A stretch of 5,908 nucleotides of DNA from Paracoccaceae bacterium (lineage in GTDB: Bacteria; Pseudomonadota; Alphaproteobacteria; Rhodobacterales; Rhodobacteraceae): NCBI GenBank assembly GCA_020441345.1, contig JAGRMK010000423.1, positions 22,322-28,229 on the forward strand. Direction: 5' to 3'. A program made the position numbers and the translations under genes. How positions within the stretch are numbered: the stretch's first letter is position 1; the number at the start of each line of letters is the position of its first letter. The notes beneath the pieces were generated by a model. It saw only the letters and a list, made by a program, of their open reading frames with translations. It had not been told where the DNA came from and ran no database searches. Of this stretch, positions 1 to 5,908 are shown piece after piece.

Positions 1-327
1 CGCCCGACCGAAGCCGAAGCGCAGGATTATCACGACCAGATCATGAGCCAGATTGATTGGCCTGCGGTGGACAACCTGGTGAACCTGCAATTTGCCCATG
101 CGCAAAGCTTCCCGCACGATCTGCTGGCCCAGATCCGCAACCTGATGGCGCTGGGGCATGGCGGATTCCCGTTGATCGGAACCCCCGACCAGGTCGCCGA
201 GGGCCTGATTACCCTGCACGAGACCGGATTCGCCGGAACCACGTTGTCGTTTGTCGATTACGTCGCCGAGTTCCCCTATTTCCGCGACGAGGTTCTGCCG
301 CGCCTGGCCAAGGCCGGTATCCGCTGA
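1..327 (+). CDS. LLM-class flavin-dependent monooxygenase, C-terminal part (5' end outside window)
   Basis: The reading frame is open from base 1 and ends at the TGA at 325-327, so only the last 108 residues are visible. The first ATG in view (43-45) is internal, because coding sequence continues in frame upstream of it. The C-terminus carries the segment GTPDQVAEGL, then GFAGTTLSFVDY and a closing EFPYFRDEVLPRL. This is the pattern of the last helices and strand of bacterial luciferase-like (LLM) monooxygenases, where G(T/S)P.Q(V/I)A..L precedes the final beta strand. Such enzymes use reduced FMN and oxygen to oxidise sulfonates, sulfones, aminocarboxylates, pyrimidines or other small substrates in the cytoplasm. 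The substrate cannot be told from this fragment. The flavin reductase gene beginning one base after the stop supports a two-component system. The family is fairly certain; the subfamily (SsuD-, SfnG-, NtaA- or RutA-like) is open. Confidence 0.85.
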   Translation, partial: RPTEAEAQDYHDQIMSQIDWPAVDNLVNLQFAHAQSFPHDLLAQIRNLMALGHGGFPLIGTPDQVAEGLITLHETGFAGTTLSFVDYVAEFPYFRDEVLPRLAKAGIR

Positions 328-328
328 G

Positions 329-823
329 ATGGCGGATATCCCCCTGCCACAGGCCTTTCCCCAGGCGATGCGCCGGTTGATCGGGCATTGCACGGTGATC
401 ACGGCGGGCGCGGGCGACGACCGGTCGGGGCTGGTCGTCACCTCGGGCATCTCGCTCAGCGCCGATCCGCCGCAGGTTCTGTTCTGCGTCAACCGGGGCT
501 CGTCCACCTGGCCGTTGCTGGCCCGGCACGGCTGCTTTGGCTGGTCCGCGCTGGCGGCCGAGCACGAAGAGGTCGCCAAACGCTTTGCCGGATTTGGCGG
601 CGTCAAGGGCCCGGATCGCTATGCAGAAGCCGATTGGATCACCGACGTGACCGGCGCGCTCTTGCTGTCCGATGCGGCGATGACCCTGGATTGCGAGGTG
701 GCCGAGATGATCGACCGCGACACGCATTCCATCGTCATCGGCCGGGTCCGCGCGGTGCGCTTGCGCGACGACGCGGGCGCGCTGGCCTATTGGAACGGCC
801 AGTTTCGGTCGATCCCGGCCTGA
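329..823 (+). CDS. Flavin reductase family protein (FMN-binding split barrel), partner of the upstream monooxygenase
   Basis: This encodes 164 residues, the normal length for single-domain flavin reductases of the HpaC/RutF/DIM6-NTAB type. These use NAD(P)H to reduce free FMN or FAD and pass it to a monooxygenase. Residues 10-25 (FPQAMRRLIGHCTVIT) match the family's N-terminal helix and first strand. Residues 34-60 hold the flavin-binding stretch, with GLVVTSGISLSADPP followed by VLFCVNRGSST. Residues 121-140 (DCEV, then DRDTHSIVIGRV) match the conserved C-E-V..(D/G)H.I.(I/V)G.V segment, and AYWNGQFR near the end matches the usual Y..G.(Y/F)R close. The ATG at 329 begins one base after the monooxygenase TGA, which suggests translational coupling. 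No strong Shine-Dalgarno sequence is seen, only AAGG about 15 bases upstream. An in-frame ATG at 251 would add 26 atypical residues inside the upstream gene and is less likely. The family is secure; the physiological substrate of the pair is unknown. Confidence 0.88.
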   Translation: MADIPLPQAFPQAMRRLIGHCTVITAGAGDDRSGLVVTSGISLSADPPQVLFCVNRGSSTWPLLARHGCFGWSALAAEHEEVAKRFAGFGGVKGPDRYAEADWITDVTGALLLSDAAMTLDCEVAEMIDRDTHSIVIGRVRAVRLRDDAGALAYWNGQFRSIPA

Positions 824-828
824 TATCG

Positions 829-855
829 CCCCCCGCGCCCCGGTGGCGCGGGGGG
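829..855. terminator. GC-rich hairpin between convergent genes, probable shared terminator
   Basis: There is a perfect 11-bp inverted repeat. The left arm CCCCCCGCGCC (829-839) pairs with the right arm GGCGCGGGGGG (845-855) around a 5-base loop (840-844). It starts 6 bases after the flavin reductase stop. On the other strand it lies 15 bases beyond the permease stop, so it could end transcripts from both sides. Only two T residues follow it on the + strand, and there is no T-run on the - strand. It is therefore not a classical intrinsic terminator, although weak T-tracts are common in very GC-rich genomes. The structure is seen directly; its function is inferred. Confidence 0.6.
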
Positions 856-869
856 TTCAAGCCCGCCTC

Positions 870-2642
870 TCACAACGGCCACACCACCAGGATCAACGGA
901 ACCGAGATCGCCACGATGATCGCCTCCAGGATCAGCCCCAGTTTCCAGTAGTCCCCGAACTGGAACCCACCCGGACCCAGGATCAGCGTGTTGTTCTGGT
1001 GGCCAATGGGGGTCAGGAAGGCACAAGAAGCGCCGATAGCCACCGCCATCAGGAACCCGTCGGCGTTCACGCCCAGGGTTGCGGCGATGCCAAGCGCGAT
1101 CGGCGCCATGACCGCCGCCGTGGCCGCGTTGTTCATCACATCCGACAGGAACATCGTCACCACCAGCACGACACCCAGCGCCACCACCGCGTTGCCCTGT
1201 GCCAGCGTGCCGACCAGCGCGCCCGCCAAAAGGTCCGCCGCCCCCGTGGTCTGCATCGCCCCCGCCACCGGGATCAGCGCGGCCAGCAACACCACCACCG
1301 GCCAGTCGATCGCCGTGTAGATCTCGCGCAGCGGCAGGGTCCGGGTGATCATCGTCGCCAACACCCCCAGCGTGAACGCCACCGCCGCGGGCAGCACCCC
1401 CAGCGCCGCCAGCCCGACCGCGCCCGCCATGATCGCCGCCGCCGTCCAGGCCTGGCCCTTGTCAGGCACCGCCAGCGGCACCGTGTCGAGCGGCGCGCAG
1501 GCCATTTCGCGCGCGAAATCGGCCAGCACCTCGGGCGCGCCGCGCAGCAAGATCAGGTCGCCCGATTTCAGCGCCAGCGTGCCCAGCCGGGATTTCGGCC
1601 GCTTCCCCTCGCGCGAGACCGCCAGCAGCGCCACGCCGAACCGCGAGCGCAGATGCAATTGCCGCGCGCTGCGATTGATCAGTGTCGATCCGGGCAGGAC
1701 CGCGAATTCGCGCAGCACGATGTCCTCGTCGGGATCGTCCATTTCGGCCGGCGCGCCCAGCCCTTCGAGCGCCAGGTCATGCTTGGCCGCAGTTTCGGTC
1801 AGGGTCTTGGCATCGGCCTCGACGACGACGATATCGCCGGCCCTGAGCTTGCGCCCGCCATGCGGCGCGTTGAGCCGGACCGTCCCGCGCAGCAAGGCCA
1901 CGACATGCAATTCCGCCCCGGCCATTTCATCCTCGAACCCTCGCAGCGTCAGACCGATTGCCTTGCTGTCTTCGGGCACCTTGAGTTCGGTCAGATAGGC
2001 GCCGGTTTCAAAGGCACCCTCGCCCGCCGGGCGACGCACCGGCACCATCCGCCAACCAATCAACGCCACGAACCCGACACCGACCAACGCCACCGGCAGG
2101 CCGATCCAGGCGAAATCGAACATCGCAAAGGGGCCGCCCGCCTCGGCGCTGCGAAACCCGGCAACGATCAGGTTCGGCGGCGTGCCGACCAGCGTCGTCA
2201 TTCCCCCCAGGATCGTGCCGAAGGCCAGCGGCATCAGCACCTGGCCCGGCGCCAGCCCAAGGCGGCCCGACAACTGGATCGCCAGCGGCATCAAGAGCGC
2301 CATCGCACCGACGTTGTTCATGAAAGCCGACAGGAACGCCCCCAGCGCCATCAACGCCGAGACCGCACCCAGACGCCCGGCTTGCGCGGGCAACACGGTA
2401 CGCGCCAGGGCATCCACCGCCCCCGTGCGTTGCAGCGCGCGACTGAGGACCAGCACGCTGGCCACGGTGATCACCGCCGGGTGGCCGAAGCCCTCGAAGG
2501 CCAGCGCCGAGGGCACGACCCCGGCCACGACGCAGGCGATCAGCGCCGCCAGCGCCACGACATCGTGCCGGAACCGTCCCCAGAGAAATGCCGCGACGGT
2601 CAGCGCGAGAATTGAAAAGATAAGCGTCTGATCCTGGGTCAT
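870..2642 (-). CDS. SLC13/DASS-family permease with two RCK_C (TrkA-C) domains
   Basis: This encodes a 590-residue inner-membrane transporter of the SLC13 (divalent anion:Na+ symporter, CitMHS-like) superfamily. The N-terminal half (residues about 5-200) and C-terminal half (about 397-590) are hydrophobic and multi-spanning. Each carries the paired re-entrant motif of the family: FLSAFMNN (103-110) with GTPPN (153-157), and FLSDVMNN (498-505) with TPIG (544-547). These correspond to the Asn-rich Na+/substrate hairpin tips of the fold. Between the halves lies a soluble segment with two tandem RCK_C-like units (about 216-298 and 308-383). Each ends in an LRAGDIVVVEA- or LKSGDLILLRG-type strand. 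Such domains bind small ligands or ions and are thought to gate transport. Known relatives with this layout include putative sulfate or sulfur-compound permeases, but the substrate cannot be read from sequence. The start is set by GGAGGGG at 2645-2651, a few bases upstream; the frame stays open 45 codons further but those residues look non-coding. It is transcribed divergently from the ABC exporter and converges with the flavin reductase gene. Confidence 0.88.
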   Translation of the reverse strand: MTQDQTLIFSILALTVAAFLWGRFRHDVVALAALIACVVAGVVPSALAFEGFGHPAVITVASVLVLSRALQRTGAVDALARTVLPAQAGRLGAVSALMALGAFLSAFMNNVGAMALLMPLAIQLSGRLGLAPGQVLMPLAFGTILGGMTTLVGTPPNLIVAGFRSAEAGGPFAMFDFAWIGLPVALVGVGFVALIGWRMVPVRRPAGEGAFETGAYLTELKVPEDSKAIGLTLRGFEDEMAGAELHVVALLRGTVRLNAPHGGRKLRAGDIVVVEADAKTLTETAAKHDLALEGLGAPAEMDDPDEDIVLREFAVLPGSTLINRSARQLHLRSRFGVALLAVSREGKRPKSRLGTLALKSGDLILLRGAPEVLADFAREMACAPLDTVPLAVPDKGQAWTAAAIMAGAVGLAALGVLPAAVAFTLGVLATMITRTLPLREIYTAIDWPVVVLLAALIPVAGAMQTTGAADLLAGALVGTLAQGNAVVALGVVLVVTMFLSDVMNNAATAAVMAPIALGIAATLGVNADGFLMAVAIGASCAFLTPIGHQNNTLILGPGGFQFGDYWKLGLILEAIIVAISVPLILVVWPL

Positions 2643-2775
2643 GACCCCTCCGGGTTGCTGGGCAAGGGCCAGACTGGCGTATTTCGCAGGTGGGGTGAAG
2701 CCCCGAACACAGCCTGTTTCCCTTGCGCGCCGGGCAGGGTATACGCGGGCGTCGGCCACCATTAGCGGAGCCCGC
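2643..2775. promoter_or_regulatory. Divergent intergenic region holding both promoters and both ribosome binding sites
   Basis: These 133 bases separate two divergent genes, so promoters for both should lie here or overlap the 5' ends. For the permease (-), a strong Shine-Dalgarno sequence GGAGGGG reads from 2651 to 2645. For the ABC exporter (+), GGAG at 2767-2770 sits 5 bases before the ATG. A possible -10 box for the exporter is TATACG (2740-2745), with a weak -35-like TTTCCC (2717-2722) at 17-base spacing. TTGCGC (2723-2728) is a better -35 match but lies only 11 bases away. No convincing -35/-10 pair is seen for the permease. A small inverted repeat, GGGG-TGAAG-CCCC (2692-2704), lies near the middle and could be an operator or chance. 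The ribosome binding sites are well supported; the promoter boxes are tentative. Confidence 0.45.
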
Positions 2776-4623
2776 ATGGCACCCCAAGAGACCCCGCCTG
2801 CCCTCGGCGCCCCTTCCGGCGGCTTGCCCGACGGGCCTCCTGTCGAAACCCCGGCCCAGCGCCGCGCCCATGACCGGGCGCTGACCGGCTGGCTCTGGCG
2901 CGAGTATGTGCGCCGCTGGACCCCTTATATTCTGCTGGGGATGCTGTTGATGGCGGTGGACGGGGCAATGGTCGGGGCGGTCAGCGCCCTGCTCAAGCCG
3001 ATGTTCGACGACGTTCTGGTTGCCGGTCAATCGGGCATGGTGATTTTCGTCGCGCTGGCGATCTCGGGAACTTTCGTGATCCGGGGTGTGACATCGTTGC
3101 TCTACAAGATCCTGATGAGTTACGTGGCGCAAAAGGTGGTAACAAGCCTACAACTGCGGCTGACCGATCACCTGATGCGGCTCGACCAGAGCTTTCATCA
3201 CGAGCATTCGCCCGGCCATCTGATCGACCGCGTCCGCGGTGATACGCAGGAATTGACGATCGTTTTCGACAAGATCATTCCGGGATTCGCGCGGGACGGG
3301 ATCTCGATCATCGCGCTGGTCTGCGTCGCGCTTTACACGGATGTGCAATGGACCCTTGTCGCGCTGATCGGCGTGCCCCTTCTGGTGCTTCCGGCGGCCT
3401 TCATGCAGCGGTTGGTGCGCAAGATGGGGGTCGCGACACGCGATGCCTCGGCGATGGCCTCGACCCGGCTGGACGAGATCTTTCATGGCGTGGTGACGAT
3501 CCAGCGCACCGGTCTGGAGGCGCGCGAATCCGGGCGGCTTGGACGGGTGCTCAACCGGTTCCTGAAAGCCAAGGTGCGCACCGTGGGCGGACAGGCGGCG
3601 ATGGGGTCACTGTCGGATATGGTGGCGGCGCTGGGGTTTGGCCTGGTGCTGGTGTTCGCGGGGCGGCAGATCATCGCCGGGGACCGCACGGTCGGCGAGT
3701 TCATGAGCTTCTTTGCCGCAATCGCCTTTTTGTTCGAGCCCCTGCGCCGGCTGGGCGGGTTGAGCGGCGCCTGGCAGACCGTGCTGGCCAGCCTGGACCG
3801 GGTGCACCGTCTGCTGCGTGAACAGCCGCGCATCACCCAGCCCGACGGGCCGCTGGTGCCCCCGCCCGAGCGCGGTCAGGAAACCTTGCGGTTCGAAAAC
3901 GCCACCTTCGCCTATGATCAGGAGCCGGTGCTGAATGCGTTCTCGCTGGTCGCCGAAGCGGGCAAGACGACCGCGCTGGTCGGCCCGTCGGGCGCGGGCA
4001 AATCGACGGTGTTCACCCTGTTGACCCGGCTGGCCGACCCGCAAGCGGGGCGCGTGACGATTGGCGGCGCGGATATCCGCCAGATGGATCTGGCGCAGAT
4101 GCGGCGACTTTTCTCGGTGGTGGCCCAGGATTCGGCGCTGTTCGACGAGACCCTGCGCGACAATATCGTGATGGGCGACGAGACCGTCACCGAAGAGCGG
4201 CTTCAGGCGGTGATCAAGGCCGCGCATGTCGATGAATTCCTGCCGCAACTGCCCGCCGGACTGGATACCCGTGTCGGCCCGCGCGGCTCGTCGCTGTCGG
4301 GGGGCCAGCGCCAGCGCGTAGCCATCGCCCGCGCGCTCTTGCGCGAGGCGCCGATCCTGCTGCTGGACGAGGCAACGTCGGCGCTGGATGCGCGGTCGGA
4401 ACTGATGGTGCAAGAGGCGCTGGACCGGCTGAGCACCGGCCGCACGACGCTGGTCATCGCGCACCGGCTGTCAACGGTGCGCAATGCCGACAAGATCGTC
4501 GTAATGGAGGCCGGCCGGGTCGTCGAAGAGGGCACGCATGCCGAATTGCTGGCGCAAGGCGGCAGCTATGCGCGGCTGCACGCGATGCAGTTCCGCGACG
4601 GCAACGGCACCACAGAGGTCTGA
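2776..4623 (+). CDS. MsbA-type ABC exporter half-transporter (fused membrane and ATP-binding domains)
   Basis: This encodes 615 residues with one six-helix type IV exporter membrane domain followed by one nucleotide-binding domain, so it should work as a homodimer. A Pro/Ala-rich, probably disordered tail of about 35 residues precedes the first helix. Likely membrane helices are near 50-73, 86-109, 169-189, 191-210, 276-297 and 308-328. The ATPase is complete: A-loop Tyr380, Walker A GPSGAGKST (403-411), Q-loop Gln451, signature LSGGQ (507-511), Walker B ILLLDE with catalytic Glu532, D-loop SALD and switch His563. The family exports lipids, lipid A, peptides or drugs from the inner leaflet using ATP. 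The overall pattern resembles MsbA-like lipid flippases, but no lipid A gene is adjacent, so the cargo is unproven and no gene symbol is given. The start at 2776 has GGAG five bases upstream; the in-frame ATG at 2641 would add 45 residues of non-conserved sequence across the divergent promoter region. It appears monocistronic, with a convergent gene downstream. Confidence 0.92.
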   Translation: MAPQETPPALGAPSGGLPDGPPVETPAQRRAHDRALTGWLWREYVRRWTPYILLGMLLMAVDGAMVGAVSALLKPMFDDVLVAGQSGMVIFVALAISGTFVIRGVTSLLYKILMSYVAQKVVTSLQLRLTDHLMRLDQSFHHEHSPGHLIDRVRGDTQELTIVFDKIIPGFARDGISIIALVCVALYTDVQWTLVALIGVPLLVLPAAFMQRLVRKMGVATRDASAMASTRLDEIFHGVVTIQRTGLEARESGRLGRVLNRFLKAKVRTVGGQAAMGSLSDMVAALGFGLVLVFAGRQIIAGDRTVGEFMSFFAAIAFLFEPLRRLGGLSGAWQTVLASLDRVHRLLREQPRITQPDGPLVPPPERGQETLRFENATFAYDQEPVLNAFSLVAEAGKTTALVGPSGAGKSTVFTLLTRLADPQAGRVTIGGADIRQMDLAQMRRLFSVVAQDSALFDETLRDNIVMGDETVTEERLQAVIKAAHVDEFLPQLPAGLDTRVGPRGSSLSGGQRQRVAIARALLREAPILLLDEATSALDARSELMVQEALDRLSTGRTTLVIAHRLSTVRNADKIVVMEAGRVVEEGTHAELLAQGGSYARLHAMQFRDGNGTTEV

Positions 4624-4647
4624 CCCCCGGACAGGCTTGCCCATTCC

Positions 4648-4675
4648 GCGGCGCCGTGCCCCGTTATCGCGCCGC
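4648..4675. terminator. Inverted repeat at the convergent gene ends, possible weak terminator
   Basis: GCGGCGC (4648-4654) and GCGCCGC (4669-4675) form a perfect 7-bp inverted repeat around a 14-base loop. It lies just after the exporter stop and overlaps the last codons of the kinase gene on the other strand. The left arm also falls within a smaller palindrome, CGGCGCCG (4649-4656). No T-run follows on either strand. In DNA this GC-rich such repeats can arise by chance, so a termination role is only a possibility. Confidence 0.25.
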
Positions 4676-5908
4676 TTGCGGCACGCGCGGGGTCAGAACC
4701 GCCGGAAAACTTACCCGGAACGCGGCGCCGCCCTGCCCCGGCAGATAGGCGATGTCACCGCCCAGGTTGAGCATGATCTCGCGGCAGATCGCCAGGCCAA
4801 GCCCCGCCCCTCCGGCCTGGTGCGTATCGGTCAGGCGGGCAAATTTCTCGAAGATCAGCGCCTGGCTTTTCTTGGGGATGCCCGAGCCGTTGTCGGTAAA
4901 ATCGACCGTCACCCGCCCGCCCCGTCGCCGGGCTGAAATGCGCATCTCGGGGTTGGCGGCATCGCAGTATTTGCGCGCGTTCGACAGAATGTTGATGAAC
5001 ACCTGCGTCAAGCGCCCGATATCCGTGGTCAGGTTCACGGGCGTATCGAATCCCTGGCGGTGGATGGTGAACTTGCGGTCGGGCAGCACCGAATTCGACG
5101 CCAGCAACGCGCGGTCGATCAGATCCGACAGCGTGCCGGGCTGGATATCCAGATTGACCTGTCCGTTCTCCAGCACGCTCAGATCCAGCAGATCGTCGAG
5201 CAGCCGCGTCAGCCGGATGCTTTCGTCATGGATGATCCGCGCATAACGGATCTGGTCCTCGCCGTTGACCTCGTCATCCATCAGGATCTCGGAAAACGCC
5301 CGGATGGAGGTCATGGGCGTCCTGAGTTCATGGCTGATCTGGCTCAGGAACGTGTCTTTCTGTTCCGCAAGCTGGGTCAGCTTGGCATTGGCTTCGCGCA
5401 GGCGCGCGGCGGTGCGGGTCAGCTCGGTCGACTGGCGTTCCAGCTGGCTGGAATATTCCATGATCTGCGCGGTTTCATCCGCCACGGCCAAGAGATCCTG
5501 CACCGACACGGTCGCGCCGCCGGTGATCTGGTAGACCATCGCATGGGCCGTCGCCGCGCCCACCGACCCCGCCAGTTCGCGTTCCAGCATCTTCAGGAAA
5601 TCGGGGTTGGGATCGGGCAGGCCGCCGCCGCGCCCCTGTGCCGCCGCCGCCTGCTGAAAGAGCCGCCCGGCCCGGCCCGTGCCGAGGATCCGCTGCGCCA
5701 TGGTCAGAAGGTCATCGGCCGCCGCCGCCCCCCCATGCCAGCCCAGAACCGGCGCGGAATGGTCGAAGACATTGACGAATTGCGCGCCCTGCAGCCGCTC
5801 CATCGGCGAGGGGAAGGTGATGAGCGAGACCAGCGTGAACAGGAAGGTATTGACCCCCAGCGACAGCACCATCGCCGTCAGCAGCGGGTCGGCGCCGATC
5901 AGGCCAAG
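4664..5908 (-). CDS. SLC5-STAC-linked sensor histidine kinase, C-terminal part (5' end outside window)
   Basis: The frame is open to the window edge and ends at TAA (4666-4664), giving 414 visible residues. The ATG at 5872 is internal, since LGLIGADPLLTA precedes it in frame. Residues about 8-32 form a hydrophobic helix followed by MERLQGAQFVNVF, like the end of an SLC5 (sodium:solute symporter) domain. Residues about 64-130 resemble the STAC domain that couples such transporters to kinases: DLLTMAQRILGTGRAGRLF, then FLKMLERELAGSVGAATA. A signalling coiled coil follows (about 135-185). The HisKA box has SHELRTPMTSIR with phospho-acceptor His193. The HATPase domain shows the N-box (Asn306, Asn310), G1 (DNGSGIP, 339-345), F-box (IFEKFAR) and G2 (GAGLGL). 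No receiver domain follows, so it needs a separate response regulator, not seen here. Relatives such as CbrA and CrbS sense or respond to nutrients (amino acids, acetate) and control carbon use; applying that role here is inference. Confidence 0.88.
   Translation of the reverse strand, partial: LGLIGADPLLTAMVLSLGVNTFLFTLVSLITFPSPMERLQGAQFVNVFDHSAPVLGWHGGAAAADDLLTMAQRILGTGRAGRLFQQAAAAQGRGGGLPDPNPDFLKMLERELAGSVGAATAHAMVYQITGGATVSVQDLLAVADETAQIMEYSSQLERQSTELTRTAARLREANAKLTQLAEQKDTFLSQISHELRTPMTSIRAFSEILMDDEVNGEDQIRYARIIHDESIRLTRLLDDLLDLSVLENGQVNLDIQPGTLSDLIDRALLASNSVLPDRKFTIHRQGFDTPVNLTTDIGRLTQVFINILSNARKYCDAANPEMRISARRRGGRVTVDFTDNGSGIPKKSQALIFEKFARLTDTHQAGGAGLGLAICREIMLNLGGDIAYLPGQGGAAFRVSFPAVLTPRVPQAAR

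Noticed and set aside
251..328. Earlier in-frame ATG for the flavin reductase
   Set aside because: It lies inside the monooxygenase coding sequence, and the added residues do not resemble the family. The ATG at 329, directly after the upstream stop, gives a normal-length protein.
843..2615. A 590-codon open frame on the + strand, antisense to almost the whole permease gene
   Set aside because: Its product is dominated by Arg, Gln, His and Asp, with no domain or motif. The opposite strand encodes a permease with conserved motifs and a good ribosome binding site. It is a shadow of GC-biased codon use, not an overlapping gene.
2692..2704. Inverted repeat GGGG-TGAAG-CCCC as a regulator operator
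   Set aside because: The arms are only four bases of a single nucleotide type, easily expected by chance at this GC content, and it matches no operator I recognise. It is noted within the intergenic feature only.
2008..3132. A 374-codon open frame on the - strand spanning the divergent promoter and the 5' ends of two genes
   Set aside because: It is low in recognisable motifs, rich in Arg and Gly, and overlaps two well-supported genes. It is a chance open frame in GC-rich DNA.
3607..4464. A 285-codon open frame on the - strand opposite the ABC exporter
   Set aside because: Its product is Arg/Gln/His-rich without any domain, while the + strand holds every expected ABC ATPase motif in order.
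5870..5872. ATG as the start of a 402-residue kinase
   Set aside because: The frame continues upstream to the window edge with residues typical of a transporter helix, and the downstream domain order is that of a much longer SLC5-linked kinase.

Overview
The window is GC-rich (clearly above 60% by eye) and tightly packed with genes. The protein families, codon use and the SLC5-STAC-histidine kinase architecture suggest an alphaproteobacterium, most likely of the Rhodobacteraceae. That placement is inferred from general familiarity, not from a search. Five protein-coding genes account for nearly all of the sequence. Two are cut by the window ends, and no intergenic gap exceeds about 135 bases. 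I see no tRNA, rRNA, CRISPR array, insertion sequence or phage gene.

Layout: (1) Bases 1-327 (+) are the 3' end of a luciferase-like (LLM) flavin-dependent monooxygenase. One base after its stop codon, 329-823 (+) encodes a small flavin reductase. Together they look like a two-component monooxygenase, in which the reductase supplies reduced flavin. (2) A strong GC hairpin (829-855) separates this pair from the convergent gene at 870-2642 (-). That gene encodes an SLC13/DASS-type permease with two cytoplasmic RCK_C (TrkA-C) domains between its transmembrane halves. (3) A 133-base divergent intergenic region (2643-2775) leads into 2776-4623 (+), an MsbA-type ABC exporter half-transporter with all the nucleotide-binding motifs intact. 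(4) A 40-base convergent gap follows, then 4664-5908 (-), the C-terminal half of a membrane histidine kinase. Its visible part holds the last transmembrane helix of an SLC5-like domain, a STAC-like helical domain, a signalling coiled coil and the HisKA/HATPase core. This is the CbrA/CrbS type of transporter-linked sensor.

Apart from the monooxygenase/reductase pair, the neighbours point away from or toward each other and show no common pathway. A sulfur link (sulfonate or sulfone monooxygenase beside a possible sulfate-type permease) is conceivable but only inferred. I found no undescribed system. The most noteworthy items are the kinase architecture without a visible PAS domain, the RCK_C-regulated permease and the shared hairpin between convergent genes.
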